Shown here: in pieces, positions 47,971 through 59,232 of the stretch | Position numbering within the stretch: the stretch's first letter is position 1 | Layout of the letters: each line of letters opens with the position of its first letter | Source: Tillus elongatus | Lineage: Eukaryota > Arthropoda > Insecta > Coleoptera > Cleridae | Direction: 5' to 3' | Length of the DNA: 64,000 bases | Assembly (NCBI GenBank): GCA_964006375.1 | Contig: OZ023267.1 | Span: 26,038,739-26,102,738 of the forward strand | Made by a program: the position numbers and the translations under genes | The notes under the pieces: generated by a model | What the model saw: the letters and a program-made list of their open reading frames with translations, nothing else | Told to the model about the DNA's origin: nothing | Database searches by the model: none

Positions 47971-48955
47971 GCATTTTTGCATTTTTTATCGAAATATGAT
48001 GCGTTTATAAGAAAAAAAATCTGGACGCAGTAAGTGCGTTTTGGTAGCGAATTTTCGGTAAATTTGCAGTTTAGTTCTCGAACGCTTTTCAAAACACTGT
48101 TTTAAGAAACCTGCCTAGCCCCCCCCCTGGATCCATAAACCCCAAAAAAAAATTCTTGTTCACACTCCCCAAGGAAGTCACGGGACCAGGGGTGAGTAGG
48201 GGTGCATAATTTTTTAGCTAATTTTTGTAGAACAAATTCGTTAATGCATTTTTGCATTTTTTATCGAAATATGATGCGTTTGTAAGAAAAAAAACTGGAC
48301 GCAGTAAGTGCGTTTTGGTAGCGAATTTTCGGTAAATTTGCAGTTTAGCTCCCGAACTCCTTTCAAAAAACTGTTTTCAGAAACCTGCCTAGGGCCCCCC
48401 TGAATCCACAAACCCCAAGAAAAATTTCTTGTTCACACCCCCCAAGGAAGTTACGGGACCAGGAGTGAGTAGGGGTGCATAATTTTATTTTAGCTAAATG
48501 TCATAGAACAAATTCGTTAATGCATTTTTGCATTTTTTGTCGAAATATGATGCGTTTGTAAGAAAAAAATCTGGACGCAGTAAGTGGGTTTTGGTAGCAA
48601 ATTTTCGGTAAATTTGCAGTTTAGCTCCCGAACGCTTTTCAAAAAACTGTTTTCAGAAACCTGCCTAGGCTCCCACCCCCCTGGATCCTCAAACTCCAAG
48701 GAAAATTTCTTGTTCACACTCCCCAAGGAAAGTACGGGAATAGGAGTAAGTAGGGGTGTATAATTTTTGTTTAACTAATTTTCGTAGAACAAATTCGTTA
48801 ATGCATTTTTGCATTTTTTATCGAAATATGATGCGTTTGTAAGAAAAAAAACTGGACGCAGTAAGTGCGTTTTGGTAGCGAATTTTCGGTACATTTGCAG
48901 TTTAGCTCCCGAACGTTTTTCAAAAAACTGTTTTCAGAAACCTGCCAACAGTTAA
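47971..48955 (+). repeat. Tandem array of four ~275-bp units built from F and G ends
   Basis: Unit starts (GCATTTTTGCATTTTTTATC) at 47971, 48245, 48522 and 48803, periods 274, 277 and 281. Each unit holds the end of F, the G terminus GGACGCAGTAAGTGCGTTTT and a new GC-rich part (CTCCCGAACGCTTTTC, CCCCAAGGAAGT). The fourth unit is cut short near 48955. Confidence 0.93.
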
Positions 48956-49310
48956 GTTTATTTTGGGAAAATTTTTGTATATTTTCAAACCATAAGTAAT
49001 TTTGTTAAAATATAGTACATTGTTTCTACCACATAGGCTATACCGGTAATCAGATTGATGCCTGCTCACATTTGCTACTAAAAACATTTTTATGGAAATT
49101 CACTTCCATAACAGATTTGCTGCATCTAGACTTTTGAAAAATGTTTATATATTTTCAAACAATAAATTTATTTCAATGAAATATGGTACATTGTTTCTAC
49201 TATATAGGCAACCAAGTTTGATGCCTGCTTTCATCAAAGAAAGACATTTGCTATTAAAAATATTTTAAAGAAAATTCGCTACCATAACGCACTTGCTGCG
49301 TCCAGAGATT
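48956..49310 (+). mobile_element. Two partial G elements
   Basis: Interiors and right ends of two G copies in the same orientation (right ends CCATAACAGATTTGCTGCAT near 49110 and CCATAACGCACTTGCTGCGT near 49285). Both have GGTACATTGTTTC or close variants. Confidence 0.8.
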
Positions 49311-49819
49311 TTAAATTATAATAAGTCCAACTCTAAAAACACATAAAAGCCTAAAAATGCTTTAAATTCTTTAAATTCTTTAAATTCTTCAAAGCGTCAC
49401 CCTTGGCAGGATTTTTTTAAAGTTCAAACTAAAGGCAACAATCGGAGCGAAAGCAAACAGCACAAACATTAGCAAGCCATGCAGCTGAGAAGAAACTTTC
49501 AGAGAACATTAAACCCATTAACCGAATGAGAATTGAAATAGAAGCGAATTTTTTACTTTTTTATGAAACATGAAAACGCCAAAATGGCGAACTTACTTGT
49601 CTTGTTAAACAGTACTGAAAAACTATACAATTGAATGTCCAAGGAACATGCTTCATCTGTTGTTGTAGGATTGAGCCATTGGCATCAGAAGTGTTACTAA
49701 CTCGGAAAGTAGAAACTTTTACTTAAATTAAGAATGAATTTTTGTTTTAACATGTAAAAAATGAGATTAAAACGGACGTCTCACGTGACGACGAACACGA
49801 GCAGACCAAAACATCCAGG

Positions 49820-49943
49820 CGCAAGATCGGTTTTAAAACCGAAAAACGGAAATGACAAGTGACAAGTGACAGAAGTGACGTATCGACTAGGAAATGTCAA
49901 GACGCTAAAATCGAATGACAGGTCCGGAATAGACCAGAACAAC
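49820..49943 (+). repeat. Direct repeat flanking the THAP element (left)
   Basis: GCAAGATCGGTTTTAAAACC through GACAGAAGTGACGTATCGAC to GACAGGTCCGGAATAGACC. The right partner is at 52277-52399, with about 75-80% identity by eye. Confidence 0.8.
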
Positions 49944-50436
49944 AAGACGTAAGATCCAAGGTTTGTGGATTAGATAGGTTGTCTGGTAACTTTTGACCAA
50001 TCAGAAAGTGACGCGGGAATACGTCACATGAAGTCTGAATTTAAATCTAGTGGATTAATGGTGCATTAAATATAGAAACCAGCCGGCATTTATGTCTGTA
50101 TTTACAAAGGTTTGTTCTTTTTGAAATTGTAACAAGATTAAACATTTAATAATAAGTTGAAATTAAGATTTTGTTCACACAGTAACAGAAAGTATTAAAG
50201 TTTTAGGATATTATTCGATTTCAAAGTAATGGATTCAGTTAATTGGTTTATCTTGAAAATGATGAAAAATTAAATATTTATGAAATTATAATTCATAGTG
50301 CCTCAAATTGGACATAATTTCCTTCTTCTGAACTGCAATCTAGGTTTTTGGTTTCTTTTTCTTAATTGTTTTTCTATTTTACTTGATAAGCTTCATTTAA
50401 TAACATGCAACTTTATTTTTTAAGTTTATAATATTT

Positions 50437-51000
50437 AGGTAGGTATGTACTTGTACACATACAAAATAGTAGGTTTATAATTTTTGCAATCAATTTACAA
50501 CCACAAAACTCCTGCATCTTTGGAGTTGTAAAATAGTATACTGGGTTAGCACAATAATTAAATAATGTTTGTATATAATATTAAAGGAGGTATTTATTTG
50601 TACACAAACAAAATATATTATACAAAAAAATTATAATTTTGACAATCAATTTCAAAGCAAAAAACCATACTTCTTGTTACGGATTATAAAATAATAATAC
50701 ATTGGGCTAATATATGTAATAAGTAAATAATTTTAGCACATAATAGTTAGGTAGGTACTTACTTGTACACGTACAAAATCGTAGGTCTATAATTTTTCCA
50801 ATCAATTTTTAATCAAAAAACGTATAGTAAAATAGTACACTGGGTTAGCACAATAAGTAAATAATTTTAGTATATAAAATTTAGGTAGGTATCTATTTGT
50901 ACACAAATAAAATCGTAACTTTATAATGTTTGCAATCACTTATTGTAAGCAAAAAACTTATACATCTTATATTTGATATTAAAATACTATATTGTGCTAT
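50437..51000 (+). repeat. Four diverged ~150-bp tandem units
   Basis: Unit starts near 50437, 50587, 50747 and 50882, each opening with AGGTAGGTAYNTAYTTGTAC or a close variant, then TTTATAATTTTTGCAATCAA and ACTGGGTTAGCACAATAA. Internal to the THAP element. Confidence 0.85.
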
Positions 51001-51054
51001 TATATAATTTGTATTTGATTAAAAGTTAAAAGATCTTTAAAGGCCATTTCACTC

Positions 51055-51431
51055 TATCTTCAAAATTAATGCCAGCTCCTTTTAGCCCTTATTCTATGTA
51101 GATCAGAAATATGTTGCTGCAGTAAATTTTGGTGATTTTCATAGTAATCTAGTTTTTTCTGAAACATGGGTTTTCAATTTGCAATTCTTCATAATTCCTT
51201 TTTAAGATATCACCATCTGTTTCTTTACTAAGGGGTGGTCCTTCTGACAAGTCTATGCTCAAAGTTTCCTCTTGACGCTTAATTCCATTAGCTGGTTCTG
51301 TAATGTTCAATGATAATTCCTGATAATTAAAATTTCCACAATAGCTTTCCTATTTTGATGCATCATTATCTTGGACCTTTTACTCTCATTATGTTTTTTT
51401 TGCCCGTTCAACAGGTATAATGAAGGGATAG
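51055..51431 (-). pseudogene. THAP gene, exon 2 (coiled coil)
   Basis: After an acceptor TATTTTCAG (51432-51440), the frame reads AIPSLYLLNGQKKHNESKRS. Then, after shifts, ELSLNITEPANGIKRQEETL, SKETDGDILKRNYEELQIEN and LDYYENHQNLLQQHISDLHR. 'AIPSLxL' directly after the THAP finger is the usual arrangement, and the last part is a coiled coil as in many THAP proteins. At least two frameshifts and one stop are present. One shift falls in a six-base A run. Confidence 0.7.
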
Positions 51432-51570
51432 CTGAAAATATAATTGTAATACAAGTAGGTATAATAGGTACCCTCAAAGGTCTTAGGCAAACTTTATATA
51501 ATACTTAGGTACTACATACTCTTACACCAAATACATAAATAATCAAAACCAACAAACACAAACTTTGTAC

Positions 51571-51831
51571 CTGATTTTTTAAAATGCGTCGGTTGTGTAT
51601 TCATTTTCCTAGCCCGCAACTCATCTTCAAAATCCTCAGGTTTAAAATTCTTACTGCCAATTCTCTTATTTGCAACATGCCAGACACCTTTGCGATAACA
51701 TTTTCTTACCCATTCTTTTTGAATCTTAGGCCCTTTAGGAAAAAAAATAAGGAAAGTGTCTCTCCACATTCCTTTGCCGTTTTAGCATTCTTTTTGCACG
51801 TTGATACGTTACAAATTGTTCCACTGGACAT
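51571..51831 (-). pseudogene. THAP-type zinc finger, exon 1
   Basis: From the ATG at 51831: MSSGTICNVSTCKKNAK holds the first zinc pair (C-x4-C). After a one-base shift in a T run, FFPKGPKIQKEWVRKCYRKG follows, then IGSKNFKPEDFEDELRARK. The normal THAP ICSKHF is here IGSKNF: both second-pair ligands (Cys and His) are replaced, so zinc binding should be lost. The donor after TCAG (GTACAAAG) joins to exon 2 in phase, giving S-A-I-P-S. THAP domains bind DNA. Confidence 0.78.
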
Positions 51832-52276
51832 CTGAAAAGATACTTAGGTTAAGTTATCTATTGGCTTCTTTTTTTAAGTATGTATAGTTTATTTTTTGAA
51901 ATTAAACACATATTTACCTTTATGATGAATTACCGATATAATTCTTGATTAAATAACGTCCAATTCGTCCTAAAGTTGCTTCACTGTACACTTATGTTTA
52001 CAGCAATACAACAAAACACCTTAAAAAATAAAATACACTCTTTAAGATAATAGTTTCGATTTAACTGTTATTTCGTACCAAATAAACATTAAAATATGTC
52101 TGTAACTGATCGTGTTCGAAAAATGTTTAGCAAACACATTAAAAGTTACCTAAATTATTTACAGCGCCAAAGCCAAACTTAAACTTTTGACATTAGACTT
52201 CACATGACGTATTACCCTCCTCTCGCGTTTCTCCCGTCTCCGAGTTACCAGACAACCTGTCTAATCTATAAACCTT

Positions 52277-52399
52277 GCGTAAGATCGGCCTCAAAACCAA
52301 GAACGCAAAAACGACAACTGACAACTGACAGAAGTGACAAATCGACTCGAAAATGGACGTGAAAATCAAAGTGACAGGCCTAGAAACCACGGAGCAGAC
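52277..52399 (+). repeat. Direct repeat flanking the THAP element (right)
   Basis: GCGTAAGATCGGCCTCAAAA to GCCTAGAAACCACGGAGCAG; partner of 49820-49943. Confidence 0.8.
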
Positions 52400-52965
52400 C
52401 ATCTTATAGAGTTATCTCATGGTCTACTTGAATGGTGTGTGGATTGGTGATCTGCTAGTTGACTATATAGAGTTGAGAAACTTGTGACGTCTGCATTGGA
52501 AACATTAAGTACGTTTTTGTTAGAACAATTAATATGTTTATAAATTTCCATCTCTTCAACGACAAACTGTTCAATGCCAAAATTGGAAGGATGCTGAATT
52601 TTTGCGTCATTTTCTTTGCTGAAAGGGTGGCCTGACTCCCCTAAAGGACAACCAAAGATTGAAGTGTTGTTACAGGGACAAGGAATAAAATATTTGTTTT
52701 GAAAAAAAGCCTTTTTATTCAGCTAACCCAAAAATGAAATGTATTTTTATAAACCGCATACTGAGTTACCTAATCCATTGCTGTAAAATATTGAACATTA
52801 GGTTGCAGCAATTGCATGATGGTTGCTGCGAGTTTTCATAAAACTAGTTTAAACACGACAAATCGCCAACAAATTTTCAGATGGTATTCAATTGTATCGC
52901 CTGAAATAATAAATTTGATACATATGCCTCCCTCATAAAAATTTTGTTGCATGACACATTTTTCA
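52400..52965. other. No gene seen
   Basis: Includes a 65-bp match to the repeat at 46.9 kb (AGGGACAAGGAATAAAATAT at about 52676). No coding frame. Confidence 0.5.
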
Positions 52966-53600
52966 AGACCCGAAGCTTGTTTCGCTACCAAGGTTAGGGT
53001 CATCAGATGACTAATAAGTACACTTAGGGAACCCAAATCACCACACCACATCTTTTAAAGACTTGACGATCGTTTCACTAAAAAAGTTAGCTTCATTACA
53101 GGATGAAAAATTCTACGAAACGATCGTGAGATCTTTAAAAAGATGTGTGTGTGTTTTTTGTTTCTTTAACGTCGGCCTATTTCCGCGACTATGGCCAATC
53201 ACCGACGCCAGGGAGCAGTTTCACCTCACTATCCTGGAAATTTTTGCCGAATCCCTGCCTTTCTGTAATGAGGGTAGGGATCTTTAACGTGCTCAACATC
53301 GCATGGACACGGGACTGACGGCTTTACGCCCCCTCTGAAGGGCGGAACGTGCAGACATTCAACTTGCTCAAATACAATGCCAGAACCTCAGTTGATGTTA
53401 ATGTTACAGCTTGTACTGGAAAAGTGACAGGAGTACCCTGGGATCGAACCCAGTACCCTTCGGTTCAGAGACAGACGTTCTTACCCCTGAACCACCGAGG
53501 TTCTGTAAAAAGATGTGTTGTGGTGATTTAGGTTCTTCTAGTGTACTTATTAGTACTAGTCACGGTTCCAATCTTCAGTTGGAACCTGTGATGAGCACTG
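52966..53600 (-). repeat. Hairpin repeat H2 interrupted by a SINE
   Basis: The left part has, on the minus strand, CTGATGA (53000-53006), CCTAACCTTGGTAGC and GAAAC (52979-52983), an intact pair of hammerhead-like boxes. A second degenerate unit is at 53055-53135. The repeat resumes after the SINE with TTGTGGTGATTTAGGTTCTT. Confidence 0.75.
53149..53505 (-). mobile_element. tRNA-derived SINE, copy 1
   Basis: Flanked by a perfect 13-bp target-site duplication TAAAAAGATGTGT (53136-53148 and 53506-53518). On the minus strand the head has pol III boxes A (TGGTTCAGGGG) and B (GGTTCGATCCC). The body holds GGAGGGGGCGTAAAGCC-like and AGGGATCTTTAACGTGC (as read on plus) segments, shared with the copy at 59996. 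The tail end is AAAGAAAC. Confidence 0.93.
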
Positions 53601-53720
53601 ACAAGTACACTTGGAGAAGCCAAATCATCACAACACATTTTAAAAGACCTGACGATAGTTTTACTCACCAAGTTAACGTCATCAGAGGATGAAAAATTCA
53701 AACTACTTGAAAAACTAACA
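53601..53720 (-). repeat. Hairpin repeat H2, further copy
   Basis: Minus strand CTGATGA (53679-53685), GTTAACTTGGTGAGT, then AAAAC in place of GAAAC, ATCGTCAGGTC. Non-functional as a ribozyme if the family ever was one. Confidence 0.75.
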
Positions 53721-53958
53721 TCACCTTATATACCGGATCTTAGGTAAAGAGCCGAAGCTGAGAGGGGAACTAGTCGCAGGAAAATTCTGCAGTGTTGTAT
53801 TTTTATCGCCGGAGGAGATCTTTAAACTGCTTTTAATAACTTATATAAAAGGTGGCCATCTCTAATAATATTGGAAAGGCTTAACGACAACTAAATTGAA
53901 ATAGTTTCGTTTGGCGGAAATATCTGTATTCTTATGTTATCACTAGGACGTGTTGAAT

Positions 53959-54985
53959 CGTGAGTAGGTATAGATGATATGTTCTGGGACCTCCACCCGG
54001 CTACTGCGCATGCGCGCAGCGACGTCACAGGGTGGTGGGGTTTAACCTGAGATGACGTCATCCAAGATAGCGATCAAGATGGCGGCTGACAGCTGACATG
54101 TGACATTTCAAGATAGCGGTTGACAGTTAACATTCCAAGATGGCAGTTGACATCTGACAGTTAATATTAAAAGTTGACTGTTTGCGCATGCGCAAACTAA
54201 CTTTTTTTAGATCAGACCCCACGTGTTTGGTATAATGTTGCTCGTCGTGACGAGTAGAATGCAACGCCGCTACTGAACGTGGCATCAAAGGCGGCGGTGG
54301 CTGCGCCCCGGCCGGAACCGAGATCAGAATCGCGATCCAGATCTGAATCGAGATCTAGATCTAACCTGTCTAAACAATAATCTTTTTATTTTTATGAAAA
54401 TGACGTGAAAATGTAAAAAAAATGGCGGTTTGCGCATGCGCATCTTTTTTATTAAGCAGTGTAGAGGTATAGGGTCTGTTGTCATGTTACTTGTCGTGAC
54501 GAGTAGAATGCAATGGCGCCACCAGAGGCGACGACAGGGGAGTGGCGCAAACTAACGTTCTTATTAAGTGATGTAGAGGTATGTCACGTGTCATGGTAAT
54601 CGTCTCGAAGAGTAGAAGTCTAATTTGGCATTCTACTTGTCACGACGAGTAACATGATAGCAAACACGTGGGGTCTGACCTAAAAACTAACAAAGTTGGT
54701 TTAAGCATCGCAAACCGCCATCTTGGAATGTCAACTGTCAGATGTCAGCCGCTATCTTGGAATGTCAACTGCCAACCGCCATCTTGGAATGTCACATGTC
54801 AGCTGTCAGCTGTCAGCCGCCATCTTGGTCGCAATCTTGGCGGCCATCTTGGAATCCGTCTTGGCGGCCATCTTGGATGACGTCATCCCAGGTTAGATTC
54901 TACCACGCTGTGACGTCACCGTGCGCATGCGCAGTGGCCGGGTGGAGGTGGAGGTCCCAGAACATATCATCTATACCTACTAACG
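53959..54985. mobile_element. 1-kb GC-rich foldback element with promoter-like motifs
   Basis: Arms 53959-54290 and 54630-54985 are imperfect reverse complements, from CGTGAGTAGGTATAGATGAT outward-in and its complement at the right end (ATCATCTATACCTACTAACG). They contain CRE palindromes TGACGTCA (54053, 54878, 54911), NRF1-type TGCGCATGCGCA or close forms (54005, 54183, 54431, 54922), YY1-type CAAGATGGCGGC or complement (54075, 54715, 54816 and more), and E-box CACGTG (54220, 54665). The middle repeats ACTTGTCGTGACGAGTAGAA. No protein frame fits; a 70-codon frame at 54668 is a shadow of the CATCTTGG repeats. Confidence 0.9.
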
Positions 54986-56150
54986 TGGGAATTTATTTTA
55001 CAAATCAATCGATCAGGTGACTCGTAATCGGCGGTGGTGAAATGTTCATACATTTTTTGTTGTAACAATATTTCGCAATATATATATATACTCTTGAACG
55101 CGTTTAGCTGTCCGGGTTGCTAACGTTTTTTATTAATTTTAGATTAGCTTCATTAACGTGATGATTATTATCCCAAATATGTCGGGTGACGTACTATCTA
55201 TAGTACCGTATCGTAATTGGGCTAAGTTTTTTTTTGAATATAATCCCAATCGATCTTTTTGTTTGTCCGACGTACTTAAGATTACAATCTTTACAACTTA
55301 TTTTATAAATTCCCGACATTTTGGTCGTGCTAACAGTGCAGCTAATTCGTAGGTGAATTTTATTAAATCAAGTTGACAATTTAGTCTTTTAATAAAATCG
55401 TCTACGTTGTATATATTTATGTTAAACACTGTAAAAATATCGTCCACCTAACGAAAGCATACTCTAGGAAAATACTAACTTTCACTTTCTAAATCCGTCT
55501 CAAATCTACTCATGAAAGGGTCTGCAATGAACGGAGAGAGTGGATTGCCTATAAAACAGGTCAACTAAATTTTAAACCAGCATTTTGATGAAGCCATATT
55601 TTAGAAAATATTAAAATCCTGATTTATATATAGAGCAAGCCTTTTTTAGGATAACTCACTAATTTTAATGTATCGCAGCGTAAGGAAAAGTAAATCATTA
55701 AAGATATTTTACAAACAATAATAGATTTAAAACCAGAAAGGCATTCACTTATTTGCTTCAATATTGAAATTGTGTGTTATGTAATACGCTGGAAATTAAA
55801 TATGTTAATTCTACTTTATCTTGTGTTTGTTTGATATTAAAATTAGTTATTTACAGTAACAGCTTTCAATTACGAGCTACGGAGAGATTAATGCTACATC
55901 ATGTTTCATCTCTCTTACGCACTTACATAAATATTTGTGTTAAACTAGAACCAGAAAATAACACTGAGAAAACTTTCCAGGGTGACCTTAATTAAGATTA
56001 CATCCACGGAATGCTAAAACACCTCCTGTTTATACACAATTTTTTTATATATCTAGCTTGTTTTTGGTAGCGGGTGTCAGAAGTAAATTGAAAATGCTGT
56101 GTTCACTTCAACAGACGTATATAGACAAACTGTGAGTAGTAGTATAAACA
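54986..56150. other. No gene seen
   Basis: A short TA run at about 55080-55090 and several AT-rich frames under 75 codons without motifs. Confidence 0.5.
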
Positions 56151-56157
56151 AAAAAAG

Positions 56158-57035
56158 TCTGGACGCAGCAAGTGCGTTATGGAAGTGAATTTTTATAAAA
56201 AGGTTTTTAGTAGCAAATATGTCTCTTTAATGCAATCAGTCATCAATTTGGTTACCGGTATAACCTATATAGTAGAAACAATGTGCAATCTTTTATCAAA
56301 ATAACTTATTGTTTGAAAATGTAGACAAATTTTCCGAAAATAAACTTGTTGGTTTCCTAGCCAAAAAACCTTAGGTTAATAGCAAATTGAGTTATTGAAA
56401 TTTTAAGCCAAAACATACTTACTGCGTCTCGATTTGTTTCGTACAAACATATTTTGATAAAAAAAATTCAATAAGATAAGGGTGGTTGAAGAAAAAAGTT
56501 GGGATCACCTACGACTTATGGGCCACCTGTGATTCGCAAAATAATTTTATAAGATGCAGCACGAGATACCCTATAATTAACTTATACAATTTTTTCTCGT
56601 CTATTGTATAATAATAATTATATTGAGCTGTGCCGTAGAAATGCATCACCCTGGATCTATGTAAACAGATAAAAACTGAATGTAAATCCGGATATAGATT
56701 CTAGGGGGCCTAGTTTGCGCTCATTTGGAGAAATCTTTTACGAATTCTAAATGCGCGTCTCCTCAATGACGAATCTTTTCTACGAAAATTAGCTAAAAGT
56801 TATAGACCGTTAAACCATAAACTTAACTAATACTACCGCCAAATCACCAGAGAAAGAAAACAAGTAACCTGTTTTGTAACACTTCTATGCTTTTTCGCTG
56901 TTGACAAAACATCACAAACGCTGTTCAGTCCATCCACTAACACTAATAAAGTCGTAGAGAATACTTTTCACTTGTATATTAAAATTCCCAGACAACACAA
57001 ATAATCTGCAAAATGAAATTGAAAACCGATAAACG
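56158..57035 (-). mobile_element. Modular repeat G-F-E-D plus 229-bp unit (minus)
   Basis: A complete G element at 56160-56430 (left GGACGCAGCAAGTGCGTTAT, right AACATACTTACTGCGTC), F reversed (ACGACTTATGGGCCACCTGT, ATGCATCACCCTGGATC), E reversed (CCGGATATAGATTCTAGGGG, TTTGCGCTCATTTGGAGAA), D reversed, then one copy of the 18.2-kb tandem unit (56810-57030). Confidence 0.85.
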
Positions 57036-57199
57036 ATCCAAAAAAGCACGTCAAGTAATAAAACTGTTACAGTGTGTAACTGACCTACTCAATGATATCA
57101 AATGTTCCGTTGCCAGGGTAACCACGACTAAGACATACTAGATCTAATATATAAACGAGTTTTTATCATTGTTAATAAAAACTGTTTGATATTAAAACA

Positions 57200-57770
<571 letters not shown>

Positions 57771-57949
57771 CGATTAGAAATATAGGATTATAATAAAAAT
57801 AATAAAATTTACTTATTTAAAGTTAAACTACATATAATAGATGCAATATTATGGTCTGGTTCCAAATTGTAAGCAGATTTATTGGCAGTGAAACGAACTG
57901 CGATAGGAATTCCATAGGCGTGGAGTTTTTTTTTATAGCGATGTGATGT

Positions 57950-58068
57950 TTTTAGTAATTTTTCTTGAAAAAAAATCCACTATTGAGGAGATAACGATTT
58001 TGATATTGAAAAAATCATTCTAATGAACGCAAACGGTGCCCCTAGAATACATATCCAAGGTCAGTTTC

Positions 58069-58146
<78 letters not shown>

Positions 58147-58990
58147 GTGGGATCGACAAGTTCGTTAGCCAAGGAAATTGGCCCAGGTTTTCCCGGAAAG
58201 TATTGTGTTCTCTTTCGAAAAAAAAATTATATCTCCGGAAATAACAAAGTAAGATCAACCAAATTTGGTAATCGTGTTTGTATTATAAAGCGTGAGCAAT
58301 GAACTAAAATAAAGGCCTGTAAGTTTAAAGACAAAAAACTTATAGGCATTAAAAAAAACTAGGGCTTTCCTCAAAACATCAAAGTCGCGATTTGAAACGT
58401 CAAAATTGGCAACATTTGGGCAAAGAACTTGAAACTAATACGCGTTATGTAAAGAATATGTCGCAAGAACAGTGTTCTGCAAACTCTTAAGTCTCAGCTT
58501 CAACCGTCTTTGTCCTTCATTTTACCAAAATATTTCCAGAAAAATCTTGTCAAATAGACCCTTTTTCTGATGATTTGCCAGTAGTTTTAGTTAAGTTTAT
58601 GGTTTAGCGGTCTATAATTCTTAGCTAATTTTCGTAGAAAAAAATTGTTAATGAGGAGACCGCTAGTTTTGTATTTTAAAAAGTTTTCTTCAAGTGATTG
58701 CAAACTAGGCGACCTAGAATCCATATCCGGGTTTAGTTTCAATTCTTATCTGTTTACATATATATAGGGAGTGACGCATTTCTAGGGAAAATCTAAATAT
58801 AATTGTTATTATACGAGACACGAGAAAAAACTATATATGTTAATTATAGGGTGTTTTGAGCTGCAGGTCCATAAGTGGTTAGTGATACCTACAAATTTTT
58901 TTTCGAACATCCCTTTTATTATTGCATTTTTCATCGAAATATGATGCATGCTTGTACTAAAAAAATCTAGCAAACTGATGCATGCTTGCA
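57950..58990 (+). mobile_element. Modular repeat hairpin-E-(TA)n-B-C-D-E-F
   Basis: Hairpin remnant, E (ATATCCAAGGTCAGTTTCAA), TA tract 21 (58072-58142), a B that lacks its first 50 bases, C (CGATTTGAAACGTCAAAATT), D (TCTGATGATTTGCCAGTAGT), a second E (TTCAAGTGATTGCAAACTAG, ATATCCGGGTTTAGTTTCAA) and F (TATATAGGGAGTGACGCATT). E lies on both sides of the TA-B-C-D block. Confidence 0.85.
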
Positions 58991-59150
58991 TTAAAGAGAC
59001 ATATTTGCTATTAAAAATATATTCTAAAAATTCCCTTCTTTTTACATACGTTTAAATTTTGAGAATTTGGAAAACCTGATTCTGCGTACAAATCAGTCAC
59101 TGAGTTAAACCATTTTATTGTACTTACTGTACTGAACCACCTTATACTGA

Positions 59151-59156
<6 letters not shown>

Positions 59157-59230
<74 letters not shown>
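59157..59230. repeat. (TA)n microsatellite 22
   Basis: TA tract without modular flanks. Confidence 0.98.

Positions 59231-59232
<2 letters not shown>

Larger units (their letters stand above)
49958..52276 (-). mobile_element. TIR element carrying a THAP gene
   Basis: The 49958-50034 and 52196-52276 segments are imperfect inverted repeats (GATTAGATAGGTTGTCTGGT versus the complement of ACCAGACAACCTGTCTAATC). The 2.3-kb body has a decayed THAP gene on the minus strand and a four-unit tandem repeat. THAP zinc fingers are found at the N-terminus of P-element, THAP9 and Kolobok transposases, so a relative of these is likely. No catalytic domain is visible, so it is probably non-autonomous. Confidence 0.7.

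Noticed and set aside
47971..48955. CRISPR-like array
   Set aside because: Units of about 275 bp are similar over their whole length with no unique spacers, and the context is a eukaryotic transposon-rich region.
54668..54880. 70-codon frame with repeated SWNV/GGHLG units
   Set aside because: It is a by-product of the CCATCTTGG repeats in the foldback element; the opposite strand is equally repetitive and no start context or domain is present.
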